33,271 nt of DNA from Legionellaceae bacterium (lineage in GTDB: Bacteria > Pseudomonadota > Gammaproteobacteria > Legionellales > Legionellaceae): assembly GCA_030695645.1 (NCBI GenBank), contig JAUYQG010000197.1, positions 1 to 33,271 of the forward strand, read 5' to 3'. The notes below the pieces were generated by a model. That model saw only the letters and a list, made by a program, of their open reading frames with translations, made no database searches and was not told the origin of the DNA. Positions 7,546-15,071 of the stretch are shown piece by piece. Made by a program: the position numbers and the translations under genes. Each line of letters begins with the position of its first letter. Position 1 is the stretch's first letter.

Positions 7546-8199
7546 CTAAAATCTCAAAGCCATTTTCACAAAAACAGAATAGAGAAAAGGAACAAAATCC
7601 TCAGCTGGGTTAATTTCAGACTCCCCGTAACCCGCAGTGTAGTTAGCACCAATCTCGCCCATTAAGCGATCATTGAAATTAATGTTCGCGCCAAAAGCAA
7701 ACGTTGGTGATATGCGATAATCTTGATTGATGTCATCTGTACGCCAAATACTAGCTACCCCGGCACCTGAAAATAAACGCATGGACGTTTTTGGAATAAC
7801 TAACATAATTTTTGCTAAGACGGATCCCGTTTGTGTTTTCGTGTGTAACTCGGTAAGACCATCTTGTTCAAAGGCAAACAGGCTATCCTCGTCAAAGGTA
7901 ATCGTTGCGTCTGGGTAACGTAAGTAATTTGCTTCAATTGCAAAAAAATGGGTAAGCTCATAACCAGCTAAGACACCCCAAACCCCACCACCTTCTCTTA
8001 CTGAAATGGGCGTGGAAATAGTCATAGCTACGTTTTGATTCTCGAAAGAAGGAACCAAACCTTTCCAGGTTGTAGAGCCGTATCCACCCATGGCACCCAC
8101 GTAAAATGGGTGCTTAAAAATATCATCATCCTTTGCCAATTGTTTAGAAAAAGCTAGCTCAGAACACATTAAAAAAGACAATAGTATAAATATACGCAT
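7546..8199 (-). CDS. Outer-membrane beta-barrel protein
   Basis: A 217-residue protein with a signal peptide (1-18, ending AFSK) followed by alternating strands typical of an eight-stranded OmpA/OmpX-like barrel: glycine- and aromatic-rich segments such as FYVGAMGGYGSTTW and VWGVLAGYELTHFFAIEANYLRY, then RLMGEIGANYTAGYG. The last residue is phenylalanine (KMALRF), the C-terminal signature read by the BAM complex. Its molecular role cannot be told from sequence; similar small barrels in intracellular gammaproteobacteria are surface adhesins or immunogenic porin-like proteins. It ends 18 bp from the MITE and follows the cysteine-rich protein gene after about 37 bp, so the two may be co-transcribed. 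Confidence 0.75.
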   Translation of the reverse strand: MRIFILLSFLMCSELAFSKQLAKDDDIFKHPFYVGAMGGYGSTTWKGLVPSFENQNVAMTISTPISVREGGGVWGVLAGYELTHFFAIEANYLRYPDATITFDEDSLFAFEQDGLTELHTKTQTGSVLAKIMLVIPKTSMRLFSGAGVASIWRTDDINQDYRISPTFAFGANINFNDRLMGEIGANYTAGYGESEINPAEDFVPFLYSVFVKMALRF

Positions 8200-8236
8200 A
8201 GAATCTGCAACCGATTGGGGGAGTTACCTCTGGGCC

Positions 8237-8587
8237 TTATATGCAAGCAGTGCCTGAACCACTGCATAACTCCGATTTCGATGTAAGGCCACCAGAAAGG
8301 TAACAATTCCAATCATCAACGCATTCTTGAGCTGAGGTTTCATGTTGAGATTCACAAGCTCGTTGCAATGAACCGTATGCAGCCGTCATACGCTTGTATA
8401 ATTGGCGCTCATCCGTGCACATGCCAGCAGGTAAAGACTTAGAGCAATGACATTGTGCTGCCACTTTAAATGAGCTGCAAAATCCAGGTGTGTTGGAGGG
8501 AGCTGCTGTTGGGCAAGATGCAGCGTGGGCTGCAAAAGAAAACGAAAAAATGAGACTTGCAACTAAGGCGATCCGGGTAACATTCAT
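8237..8587 (-). CDS. Small secreted cysteine-rich protein
   Basis: A 116-residue protein with a clear signal peptide (about 1-22, ending AHAA) and ten cysteines in the ~94-residue mature part, consistent with five disulfides formed in the periplasm or outside the cell. I do not recognise the family. Cysteine spacing includes CHC and pairs at regular distance along a predicted helix (ERQLYKRMTAAYGSLQRACESQ). It precedes the beta-barrel gene on the same strand. A second, unrelated-looking cysteine-rich envelope protein is encoded at 17765-18151. Confidence 0.65.
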   Translation of the reverse strand: MNVTRIALVASLIFSFSFAAHAASCPTAAPSNTPGFCSSFKVAAQCHCSKSLPAGMCTDERQLYKRMTAAYGSLQRACESQHETSAQECVDDWNCYLSGGLTSKSELCSGSGTACI

Positions 8588-8709
8588 TTAGAATCCTTAA
8601 AAAAAAATTAAACGTTAAGGTTATACCTGCTTATGCAAACAGCGATATCAAGAACGTATATACACTATAATACTCCGTACGTTCATACAAGAACTTTTGT
8701 AGGATATTA

Positions 8710-8931
8710 TTGGACTTTGGACAGAAAGACATGAAAAGAGCCTCATGTCTTTCTGTCCAAGAAACTTGAGATCTATTACCCTCAACCAGTTCATTATTAT
8801 ACAATATGCAACTGTTTTCATAAAATAGATCGATTCCACCCAATAACATACGTCTGTAAATTTCACAGATCTGAAATTATTTGGACGGAATTGCATGCGT
8901 TTTTTTGCATGCAGTTTTGTCCAAAGTCCAA
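8710..8931. mobile_element. Paired-hairpin MITE, copy 2
   Basis: Same element as at 7306-7528 but in the opposite orientation: the left end is the GACATGA/TCATGTC hairpin (8727-8753) and the right end the GCATGC hairpin (8892-8913). Both ends are TTGGACTTTGGACA or its complement. ATATTA flanks both sides (8704-8709 and 8932-8937), a likely short target duplication. The open reading frames that run through it on the minus strand have no protein-like character. Confidence 0.75.
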
Positions 8932-8938
8932 ATATTAG

Positions 8939-9036
8939 CGATTCCCACCTTAAAAACCAATAAGCAGTTGGATCGCCCTATCCCAATATCGGGAGAAGGC
9001 GATCCAACGTCAGTAACTATGTTAAGGCGGGAATCG
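8939..9036. repeat. Nested long palindrome
   Basis: The outer arms CGATTCCCACCTTAA (8939-8953) and TTAAGGCGGGAATCG (9022-9036) pair with one G-T wobble. The inner arms GTTGGATCGCC (8967-8977) and GGCGATCCAAC (8998-9008) pair perfectly, with a further CCC/GGG at the tip. It abuts copy 2 of the MITE. The architecture suggests another small non-autonomous element. Only this copy was found in the window. Confidence 0.65.
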
Positions 9037-9070
9037 TCAACAGGCCCTAATAAAAATATATTGAATTATG

Positions 9071-9252
9071 GTAACTACTCACTCCGTAGAAAGGAACGGC
9101 CATATTTGGCGCATCTTGAACGAAAACGGTTTCCAACAATGATCATCCCGGCCTTCGCCGGGACAGGCCAAGCCTATGCATGCTGCGCGTTCAACCTATA
9201 CTCAAATCAGACCGTTCTCCGAGCGTCAATAGCACCCTCCCGAGCAGTTACG
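9071..9252. mobile_element. GTAACTACTC-type MITE-like repeat
   Basis: About 180 bp bounded by GTAACTACTC (9071) and GAGCAGTTAC (ending 9251), which are inverted copies with one mismatch. The left portion (GTAACTACTCACTCC then AAGGAACGGCCATATTTGGCG) recurs with changes at 21772-21814. The right portion (CCGTTCTCCGAGCGTCAA, then CACCCTCCCGAGCAGTTAC) recurs in reverse at 22523-22561. Inside is a CCCGGCC-TTCG-CCGGG hairpin near 9149-9165. No coding sequence is credible here. This stretch, with the neighbouring repeats, explains the 8588-9432 gap. Confidence 0.6.
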
Positions 9253-9275
9253 GTTTATGATATCGAAAGGATTTT

Positions 9276-9344
9276 TCCCTGCCTATCCGGTTGTCACATA
9301 CTCGTCATCACACTATGTGACAACCGGATAGGCAGGGATTTTTT
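9276..9344 (+). repeat. CCTGCCTATCCGG hairpin, copy A (terminator-like)
   Basis: Perfect 25-bp stem: 9276-9300 pairs with 9314-9338, with a 13-base loop, followed by six Ts (9339-9344). As a plus-strand transcript this is an ideal intrinsic terminator, yet no plus-strand gene lies upstream. Related copies are at 9961-10016 and 24759-24836, so it is a dispersed repeat rather than a dedicated terminator. Confidence 0.75.
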
Positions 9345-9432
9345 GTAAGCTAAAGGGTTTGCATCGTCATTCAGTTCGTTCTGGTCATTAATGTGATCAG
9401 AGAACTTAATGGCGATGCAATATTCTGACAGG

Positions 9433-9729
9433 CTACTCGTCAGTTAGTCGAAAATATTTAGTGCCAAAATAACGTTGTAGTTTTTTTCGAATTGTTCCAC
9501 GACTGATGCCAAGCATTTTTGCTGCCTGGAGCTGATTGCCACGACGTTTTTCCATCACTGCCTGTAAGAGAGGAGGCTCTACTTCTGATAAAATCATGTC
9601 ATACAAATCATTAATTGATTTGTTTTTATTTTCCGCAAGAAAACGTGTAACCAAACCATAAACTAAATCTTGTAGTCCTTGATCTTGTTTCGTAATCTCA
9701 GTGATACTTTCCATTTCATTAACAGCCAT
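9433..9729 (-). CDS. fis: Fis-family nucleoid-associated regulator
   Basis: Ninety-eight residues from the chosen ATG at 9729, the same length as E. coli Fis. A TTG at 9735 would add two residues, but AAGGA lies eight bases before the ATG. The C-terminal part (about 52-95) is the Fis helix-turn-helix: PPLLQAVMEKRRGNQLQAAKMLGISRGTIRKKLQRYF. The N-terminal part varies, as in other Fis homologues. Fis dimers bend DNA and adjust transcription of stable RNA, growth-phase and, in Legionella and Coxiella relatives, virulence genes; those genomes often have several fis copies. It stands alone here, not behind dusB as in enterobacteria, and is flanked on both sides by hairpin repeats. Confidence 0.85.
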   Translation of the reverse strand: MAVNEMESITEITKQDQGLQDLVYGLVTRFLAENKNKSINDLYDMILSEVEPPLLQAVMEKRRGNQLQAAKMLGISRGTIRKKLQRYFGTKYFRLTDE

Positions 9730-9864
9730 CTTCAATTTCCTTATTTTAGTTATTCAACAATCTACTTGCTCGAGTATAACTCTGCAAGCAAGATTAATTG
9801 TACATCAAGCATAATAGATAAGCTACACTTAATCTGAAGAATATATTAAATTTTTGTAACTATC

Positions 9865-9933
9865 TGGACGTCTAAATAACTCAAACAATTTATGCAATTA
9901 GATTTCATGTTAATTGGGTTATTTAGACGTCCA
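9865..9933. repeat. TGGACGTCTAAATAAC inverted repeat
   Basis: Arms at 9865-9884 and 9914-9933 pair over 20 bp with one mismatch and enclose about 29 bp of AT-rich DNA. It lies upstream of fis and could affect fis expression, or be another small palindromic insertion. No second copy was found in the window. Confidence 0.6.
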
Positions 9934-9960
9934 AACTTCAAGGAAACACCATAAAAAAAT

Positions 9961-10016
9961 CCCTGCCCATCCGGTTGTCCATATTGTGACGAGTATGTGA
10001 CAACCGGATAGGCAGG
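9961..10016 (-). repeat. CCTGCCTATCCGG hairpin, copy B
   Basis: Imperfect copy of the hairpin repeat at 9276-9344: CCCTGCCCATCCGGTTGTC at 9961-9979 pairs with TGACAACCGGATAGGCAGG ending at 10016. On the minus strand it is followed by a run of seven Ts (complement of 9953-9959), so it can act as a second terminator behind htpG. Confidence 0.65.
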
Positions 10017-10017
10017 A

Positions 10018-10047
10018 AAAAATCCCTCCGTTTTTGCGGAGGGATTT
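10018..10047 (-). terminator. Intrinsic terminator of htpG
   Basis: AAATCCCTCCG (10020-10030) and CGGAGGGATTT (10037-10047) form an 11-bp stem with a 6-base loop. On the minus strand the stem is followed by U residues (complement of 10017-10022). It starts 9 bp after the htpG stop codon. Confidence 0.85.
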
Positions 10048-10055
10048 GGAGACTT

Positions 10056-11954
10056 TTACGATAAAATTAACAACTCATTCATTCTACGTACAAAATCAGC
10101 GGGATTATCCAATTGACCACCTTCCGCAATAACAGCTTGTTCAAATAATACCAGTGTTAATTGCTCAAAGCGAACATCATCTTCAATACCGTGTAAGCGT
10201 TTAATCAGAGCATGATCAGGATTGATTTCTAAGATAGGCTTAGTCGCTGGTAACTGCTGTCCTGCTGCTTGCAAAATACGTTGCATTTCCAAGCCCATAT
10301 CATGTTCATCTGCAACGATACAGACCGGTGAATCGGTTAATCGATTTGTGATCTGCACGTCTTTAACTCGATCGTCAAGAATGGATTTGATTTGCTTTAA
10401 CATCGGCTCTAGCGATTTTTCTTGCTCTTTGACTTGCGTTTCATCGCTATCCAGATCAACTTTACCTTTGGAAATGGACTGTAATTTCTTTCCTTCAAAC
10501 TCAGCCAAATGCCCAGTTAACCATTCATCGATTCGATCACTAAGCAATAATACTTCGATGCCTTTCTTCTTAAAAATCTCTAAATGAGGACTGTTCTTCG
10601 CGGCATTGTAGCTAGAGGCGGTGATAAAATAAATTTTATCCTGATTTTCTTTCATGCGTGACACATACTCATCAAATGACGTTGTCTGTTCATCTGAATC
10701 ACTAGCTGTGGTGGTAAAACGCAACAGTTTAGCAATCACGTCACGATTAGCAAAGTCTTCAACGGGCCCCTCTTTAAGGACCAACCCAAATTCTTTCCAA
10801 AAACGTTGATACGTGTCGGACTCTTGTTCACTCATTTTTTCGAGCATGGATAAAACACGTTTTGTACACGCTGATCGGATGTTTTCAACTTGTTTGTTGT
10901 CCTGTAAAATTTCTCTCGAAATATTTAAGGGTAAGTCACTAGCGTCAACGATACCTTTAATAAATCGTAAATATCTAGGTAAAAACTGTGCTGCATCATC
11001 CATTATGAACACACGCTTTACGTATAATTTTAAACCATGCTTGACTTCATGCTGCCATAAATCATAAGGAGCATGCGAGGGCACGTACAGCAAACTGATA
11101 TACTCATGCTTACCCTCAACATGATTATGAGTCCAACATAATGGATCTTGGTAATCACGAGAAATATGTTTGTATAATGCTTTGTATTCGTCATCAGAAA
11201 TGTCAGATTTTTGCATAGTCCATAACGCTGTGGCTTTATTCACCGTTTCAAATTCAGCATCAGGAGACTCTTTTTTTGTGCCTTCTTCCACTGTGTCGTC
11301 ACTTGTTTTTGTTAGACCTTTCATCACAATAGGCCAAGAAATGTGATCAGAATACTTTGTTATGATATTACGAATACGCCAATCGCTTAGAAACTCTTCG
11401 GCGTCAGATTTAATATGAAGAGTAATTTGCGTACCTCGATCGTCCTTCTTAATGGAGTCAATAGTAAACTCACCCTCGCCGTTTGATTCCCAAACAATAC
11501 CAGCATTAGCGGGCTGTCCTGCTTTTCGACTTTGTAATGTGACTTTGTCCGCAACAATAAAAGCAGAATAAAAACCGACCCCAAATTGACCAATCAAACC
11601 CGAGTCTTTTGCTTGCTCTCCCGTTAAATGACTAAAAAAATCTTCAGTGCCTGATTTTGCAATTGTTCCTAAATTTTCAACAGCCTCATCCCAAGTTAAT
11701 CCAATACCATTATCAGAAATAGTCAGTGTTTTTAGTGCCTCATTGAATTCAACTGTGATTTTAAGATCAGAATCTTGTTCATAAAGGCTGGCATCTGAGA
11801 GAGCAAGAAAACGTAGTTTATCCAATGCGTCCGATGCGTTTGATATTAATTCGCGCAAGAAAATTTCTTTATTGCTATAAAGTGAATGAACAACAAGATG
11901 CAACATTTTTTTGACTTCTGTTTGAAAGCCCATGGTTTGTTGTTTTCTTACCAT
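10056..11954 (-). CDS. htpG: Chaperone HtpG (bacterial Hsp90)
   Basis: A 632-residue full-length Hsp90 homologue (E. coli 624). The N-terminal GHKL ATPase domain shows [14 protein letters not shown] with the catalytic Glu, [14 protein letters not shown] and [11 protein letters not shown]. The middle domain carries [11 protein letters not shown] with the catalytic-loop arginine, and the C-terminal dimerisation domain ends [15 protein letters not shown]. It is a cytoplasmic ATP-driven chaperone acting on late folding intermediates with DnaK. The ATG at 11954 is preceded by GGAG eight bases away. It is monocistronic, with its own heat-shock promoter (12066-12093) and terminator. Confidence 0.97.
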   Translation of the reverse strand: MVRKQQTMGFQTEVKKMLHLVVHSLYSNKEIFLRELISNASDALDKLRFLALSDASLYEQDSDLKITVEFNEALKTLTISDNGIGLTWDEAVENLGTIAKSGTEDFFSHLTGEQAKDSGLIGQFGVGFYSAFIVADKVTLQSRKAGQPANAGIVWESNGEGEFTIDSIKKDDRGTQITLHIKSDAEEFLSDWRIRNIITKYSDHISWPIVMKGLTKTSDDTVEEGTKKESPDAEFETVNKATALWTMQKSDISDDEYKALYKHISRDYQDPLCWTHNHVEGKHEYISLLYVPSHAPYDLWQHEVKHGLKLYVKRVFIMDDAAQFLPRYLRFIKGIVDASDLPLNISREILQDNKQVENIRSACTKRVLSMLEKMSEQESDTYQRFWKEFGLVLKEGPVEDFANRDVIAKLLRFTTTASDSDEQTTSFDEYVSRMKENQDKIYFITASSYNAAKNSPHLEIFKKKGIEVLLLSDRIDEWLTGHLAEFEGKKLQSISKGKVDLDSDETQVKEQEKSLEPMLKQIKSILDDRVKDVQITNRLTDSPVCIVADEHDMGLEMQRILQAAGQQLPATKPILEINPDHALIKRLHGIEDDVRFEQLTLVLFEQAVIAEGGQLDNPADFVRRMNELLILS

Positions 11955-12065
11955 TTATAAATCTCCAAAAATTAGTTAGGAACAAAATGCCTATTTCGGC
12001 TTTTTTGCCCAAAACGGGCTGTAGATCCGATTCTATAAAATCGAAAAGGCATGTGCACAAGTATA

Positions 12066-12093
12066 ATATGGGGTTAAGAATTGGAATTTCAAG
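12066..12093 (-). promoter_or_regulatory. Sigma-32 heat-shock promoter of htpG
   Basis: Read on the minus strand, CTTGAAA (12093-12087), 13 bases, then CCCCATAT (12073-12066) matches the RpoH consensus (CTTGAA, 13-17 bases, CCCCATNT) in every informative base. Transcription should start near 12058, giving a leader of about 100 bases. The leader can fold into CGATTTTATAGAATCG and GCCC-GTTTT-GGGC hairpins. Confidence 0.85.
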
Positions 12094-12182
12094 AGGATGA
12101 TTTTTATAATATAGAGTTTGAACAAAAAAAGCCTACATTAACCCCAATTCGGAGTTTTTTTCAACTTACTACTGAACAGATC

Positions 12183-12206
12183 CCCTCTCCCCTTGAGGGG
12201 AGAGGG
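12183..12206 (-). terminator. GC-rich hairpin downstream of lpdA
   Basis: CCCTCTCCCC (12183-12192), loop TTGA, GGGGAGAGGG (12197-12206): a perfect 10-bp GC-rich stem 12 bp beyond the lpdA stop. No T-run follows directly on the minus strand, so it may be a 3'-end stabiliser or a weak terminator. The rest of 12094-12182 shows only AT-rich DNA. Confidence 0.5.
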
Positions 12207-12218
12207 CAATCCTGCTGG

Positions 12219-13646
12219 TTAATCAGATTTTTTCTTCTTTGGCATATATAGATCAGTAATCGTACCTTCAAAGATCTCTGAGGCTAATCCAATGGTTTCG
12301 GATAACGTCGGATGAGGATGAATTGTTAATGCAATATCCTCTACATCACAGGACATCTCAATTGCTAATGTTGCCTCGGCAATTAACTCACCAGCGTTAA
12401 CACCCACAATACCAGCGCCTAGAATTCGCTTGCTGTTTGGACAAAATAACAATTTGCTGATCCCTTCTTCGCGACCCATACTCAGAGCACGTCCGCTCGC
12501 CATCCACGGGAAAACAGCTTTTTCATAGCTAATACCTTGTGATTTAGCATCTTTCTCAGTAAGCCCAGTCCAAGCAATTTCGGGATCAGTGTATGCAACA
12601 CTTGGGATGCATTTCGGATCAAAAAAGTGTTTTTTACCGGCGATAACTTCAGCAGCTACTTTGCCTTCAGGAATAGCCTTATGTGCCAACATAGGCTGCC
12701 CGACCACATCACCTATCGCAAAAATATGAGACACATTGGTACGCATTTGCTTATCAACAGCAATAAATCCACGTTCATCAACCTGAACACCCGCTTTTTC
12801 AGCTGTGATGTTACCACCATTGGGTTTGCGTCCCACTGCAACCAGCACTTGCTGGAAACACAATGGTTTGTCCGTTGCATGCTCACCGTCCATGGAAACA
12901 TAAATACCATCGTCTTTTGCTGTGACGGCTGTAACTTTTGTTTTCAGTTTGAATTGAGCACCTTTTTTAGTCATACGTTTTTGTAACACATTCACTAAAT
13001 CAGCATCAGCACCCGGTATGAGTTGATCCATAAATTCTACTACGGTTACGTCCACGCCTAAGGCGGAATATACCGTGGCCATTTCAAGGCCAATGATTCC
13101 ACCACCAAGAACAAGCATGTTGCCTTTAATATCAGCTAACTCAAGTGCTCCGGTAGAACTAAAAATTCGTTTATCTTCAGGAATAAAAGGTAAATTAACC
13201 GATTCACTGCCCACTGCAATAATTGCGTGTTCAAAATCTATTGTAGTTTGTCCATCCTTCCCATCCACAACCACTTGATGAGAACCAGTAAAAGAAGCTT
13301 TACCAACAACCACGTCAACGTTTCGTTGCTTGGCTAATGCATTTAGGCCGCCAGTTAGTTTTTTAACAATGCCGTTTTTCCAAGCGACCATTTTTGTACT
13401 ATCTAACTTTGGTTCTGCAAAACTAATGCCTTGTTCAGATACTTCATGGGTCTCATCCAACACTTTGGCAATATGCAATAATGCTTTGGATGGAATGCAA
13501 CCCACATTTAAACACACACCCCCTAATGAATCATATTGATTCACCAGAACGACCTGCAAACCTAGATCAGCAGCCCGAAATGCTGCAGTATATCCACCAG
13601 GTCCTGCACCTAATACAACCACATTTGTTTTTATCTGCTTTGCCAT
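12219..13646 (-). CDS. lpdA: Dihydrolipoyl dehydrogenase (E3)
   Basis: A 475-residue flavoprotein disulfide reductase (E. coli Lpd 474) that reoxidises dihydrolipoamide of the pyruvate dehydrogenase complex with NAD+. Visible are the FAD motif GAGPGGYTAAFRAADLG (13-29), redox cysteines Cys45 and Cys50 in GGVCLNVGCIPSK, the NAD motif GGGIIGLEMA, the second FAD motif AIGDVVGQPMLAHKA, and the active-site HPHPTLSE near the C-terminus. I chose ATG at 13646 (AGAGG six bases upstream) over an upstream in-frame start at 13688, which lies inside the 48-bp palindrome. It is the last gene of the aceE-aceF-lpdA set, separated from aceF by 98 bp containing that palindrome. Confidence 0.95.
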   Translation of the reverse strand: MAKQIKTNVVVLGAGPGGYTAAFRAADLGLQVVLVNQYDSLGGVCLNVGCIPSKALLHIAKVLDETHEVSEQGISFAEPKLDSTKMVAWKNGIVKKLTGGLNALAKQRNVDVVVGKASFTGSHQVVVDGKDGQTTIDFEHAIIAVGSESVNLPFIPEDKRIFSSTGALELADIKGNMLVLGGGIIGLEMATVYSALGVDVTVVEFMDQLIPGADADLVNVLQKRMTKKGAQFKLKTKVTAVTAKDDGIYVSMDGEHATDKPLCFQQVLVAVGRKPNGGNITAEKAGVQVDERGFIAVDKQMRTNVSHIFAIGDVVGQPMLAHKAIPEGKVAAEVIAGKKHFFDPKCIPSVAYTDPEIAWTGLTEKDAKSQGISYEKAVFPWMASGRALSMGREEGISKLLFCPNSKRILGAGIVGVNAGELIAEATLAIEMSCDVEDIALTIHPHPTLSETIGLASEIFEGTITDLYMPKKKKSD

Positions 13647-13670
13647 AAAATGCCTCTTTAATAATGTATT

Positions 13671-13718
13671 TATACTGCGCACGGGCACAAACTTAAGTTT
13701 GTGCCCGTGCGCAGTATA
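13671..13718. repeat. Perfect 48-bp palindrome (TATACTGCGC family)
   Basis: Bases 13671-13694 are the exact reverse complement of 13695-13718. The ends are TATACTGCGC / GCGCAGTATA and the centre is AAACTTAAGTTT. It lies in the aceF-lpdA intercistronic space. Related pieces: minimal copy at 4867-4882, half copies at 21826-21854 and 32206-32237. As RNA it would form a 24-bp hairpin between the E2 and E3 cistrons. Confidence 0.85.
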
Positions 13719-13744
13719 TGTAACTATGATCTCATCGGAGTGCC

Positions 13745-15040
13745 TTACAACAGGATTCGTCTTAAATCACTCAATCCTTCACTAATGTAACGTGTAAATC
13801 GCGCCGCTTCAGCGCCATCAATAACCCGGTGATCATAGGATAAAGACAACGGTAATAGCAAACGCGGCACAAACGCACCATCTTGATATACGGGTTCAAT
13901 GGTGGCTTTTGATAAACCAAGAATGGCAACTTCGGGACTATTCACGATTGGCGTAAACGCATGACCACCTATTCCACCCAAACTGGAAATGGTAAAGCAT
14001 CCCCCAGCCATATCTCCTGGCATTAGCCCCTTGTCTCGGGCTTTACTGCTTAAACGTCCCATCTCAATTGCAATCCCGCTCACTGAAAGCTGTTTCACAT
14101 CTTTAATAACGGGCACAACTAAACCATTGGGAGTCTCCACAGCGATACCGATATTAAAATAACGCTTATAAATTAAATTCTCTCCCGTCGCATCCAACGA
14201 ACTGTTAAATTGAGGGAAGACTTCTAGGGCTTTGCATACAACTTTACAAACAAAAGCTAATACCGTTAATTTATAACTCGGATCTTTTGCTTGAGCTATT
14301 TCTGATTTTCTAAATGCTTCTAACTCCGTAATGTCAGCCTTATCAAATTGAGTCACGTGGGGAATAGTAACCCAAGCATTATGCAGACCAATGCCGGTTA
14401 ATCGTTTTATTTTGTTTAATGCTTTGGTTTCCGTTTCACCAAATCGACTAAAATCGATTGTTCGAGCATGAGGTACATGAATACCATGCGAAGGTGTTGA
14501 CGAAAGCCTTTGCTTAACGTACTGCTCAACGTCTTCTTTACTAACGCGAGATTTTCGACCGCTACCTTGTACATCAACTAAGTTTACACCAAGAGAATGA
14601 GATAAACGTCTAGCCGCAGGCCCTGCTGAAACAATCGATTCATCAGCTGATTCATGAGTGGGCGTGGCAACGGATGCTACTAGCGGAGTAGCGATCGACT
14701 CTGCTTTTTCAGATTTTGGTTTCATCTCTTCAGCTGGACTTTCTACAGGCGAAGCGTCTTCTTTGGGCTTTGAAACGTCTGAAATCACATCACCCGCCGA
14801 TGAGGGTGTGTACATTAAAATAAGATCACCTTCAGAAACTTTATCTCCAATTTTCATACTTAATGACGACACTACGCCAGCAGAAGGCGATGGGATCTCC
14901 ATCGTCGCCTTATCAGATTCCAGTGTGATTAATGGCGTGTCTTTATCTATCGTATCGCCTGGCTTTACCAAGAGTTCGATAACATCTACCCCGGCTGTAC
15001 CGCCAATATCAGGCACAACAATTTTTTGCAGAACAGTCAT
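13745..15040 (-). CDS. aceF: Pyruvate dehydrogenase E2, dihydrolipoamide acetyltransferase
   Basis: A 431-residue E2. One lipoyl domain (about 5-80) has the lipoylated Lys44 in ESDKATME. It is followed by a Pro/Ala/Ser/Glu-rich linker, a peripheral subunit-binding domain (AGPAARRLSHSLGVNLVDVQGSGRKSRVSKEDV), and the catalytic domain ending SYDHRVIDGAEAARF with the HxxxDG active-site motif. It transfers acetyl groups from E1 to coenzyme A. E. coli AceF has three lipoyl domains; one is the short form. I chose ATG at 15040 because MTVLQKIVVPDIGG is the normal N-terminus; GAGGAG is three to four bases upstream, a tight spacing. The start lies 31 bp after the aceE stop. Confidence 0.95.
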   Translation of the reverse strand: MTVLQKIVVPDIGGTAGVDVIELLVKPGDTIDKDTPLITLESDKATMEIPSPSAGVVSSLSMKIGDKVSEGDLILMYTPSSAGDVISDVSKPKEDASPVESPAEEMKPKSEKAESIATPLVASVATPTHESADESIVSAGPAARRLSHSLGVNLVDVQGSGRKSRVSKEDVEQYVKQRLSSTPSHGIHVPHARTIDFSRFGETETKALNKIKRLTGIGLHNAWVTIPHVTQFDKADITELEAFRKSEIAQAKDPSYKLTVLAFVCKVVCKALEVFPQFNSSLDATGENLIYKRYFNIGIAVETPNGLVVPVIKDVKQLSVSGIAIEMGRLSSKARDKGLMPGDMAGGCFTISSLGGIGGHAFTPIVNSPEVAILGLSKATIEPVYQDGAFVPRLLLPLSLSYDHRVIDGAEAARFTRYISEGLSDLRRILL

Positions 15041-15071
15041 ATGCTCCTCTCGATTAGTGTAAACGCGATTA

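Noticed and set aside
8631-8896. Two overlapping minus-strand reading frames of 72-82 codons
   Set aside because: They lie mostly within MITE copy 2 and reflect its palindromic composition.
8881-9348. 155-codon plus-strand reading frame
   Set aside because: It runs through four different repeats, has no ribosome binding site and no protein-like composition.
11955-12060. RNA thermometer in the htpG leader
   Set aside because: Only four weak base pairs could cover the GGAG site and no fourU or ROSE pattern is visible; the heat-shock promoter already explains regulation.
13647-13688. Longer lpdA start at 13688
   Set aside because: The extra 14 residues would be encoded by the 48-bp palindrome and do not resemble the normal E3 N-terminus; ATG 13646 has a ribosome binding site.
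14658-15062. 134-codon plus-strand frame opposite aceF
   Set aside because: It is antisense to the lipoyl domain and linker of aceF, whose Ala/Ser/Glu-rich codons leave the opposite strand open.
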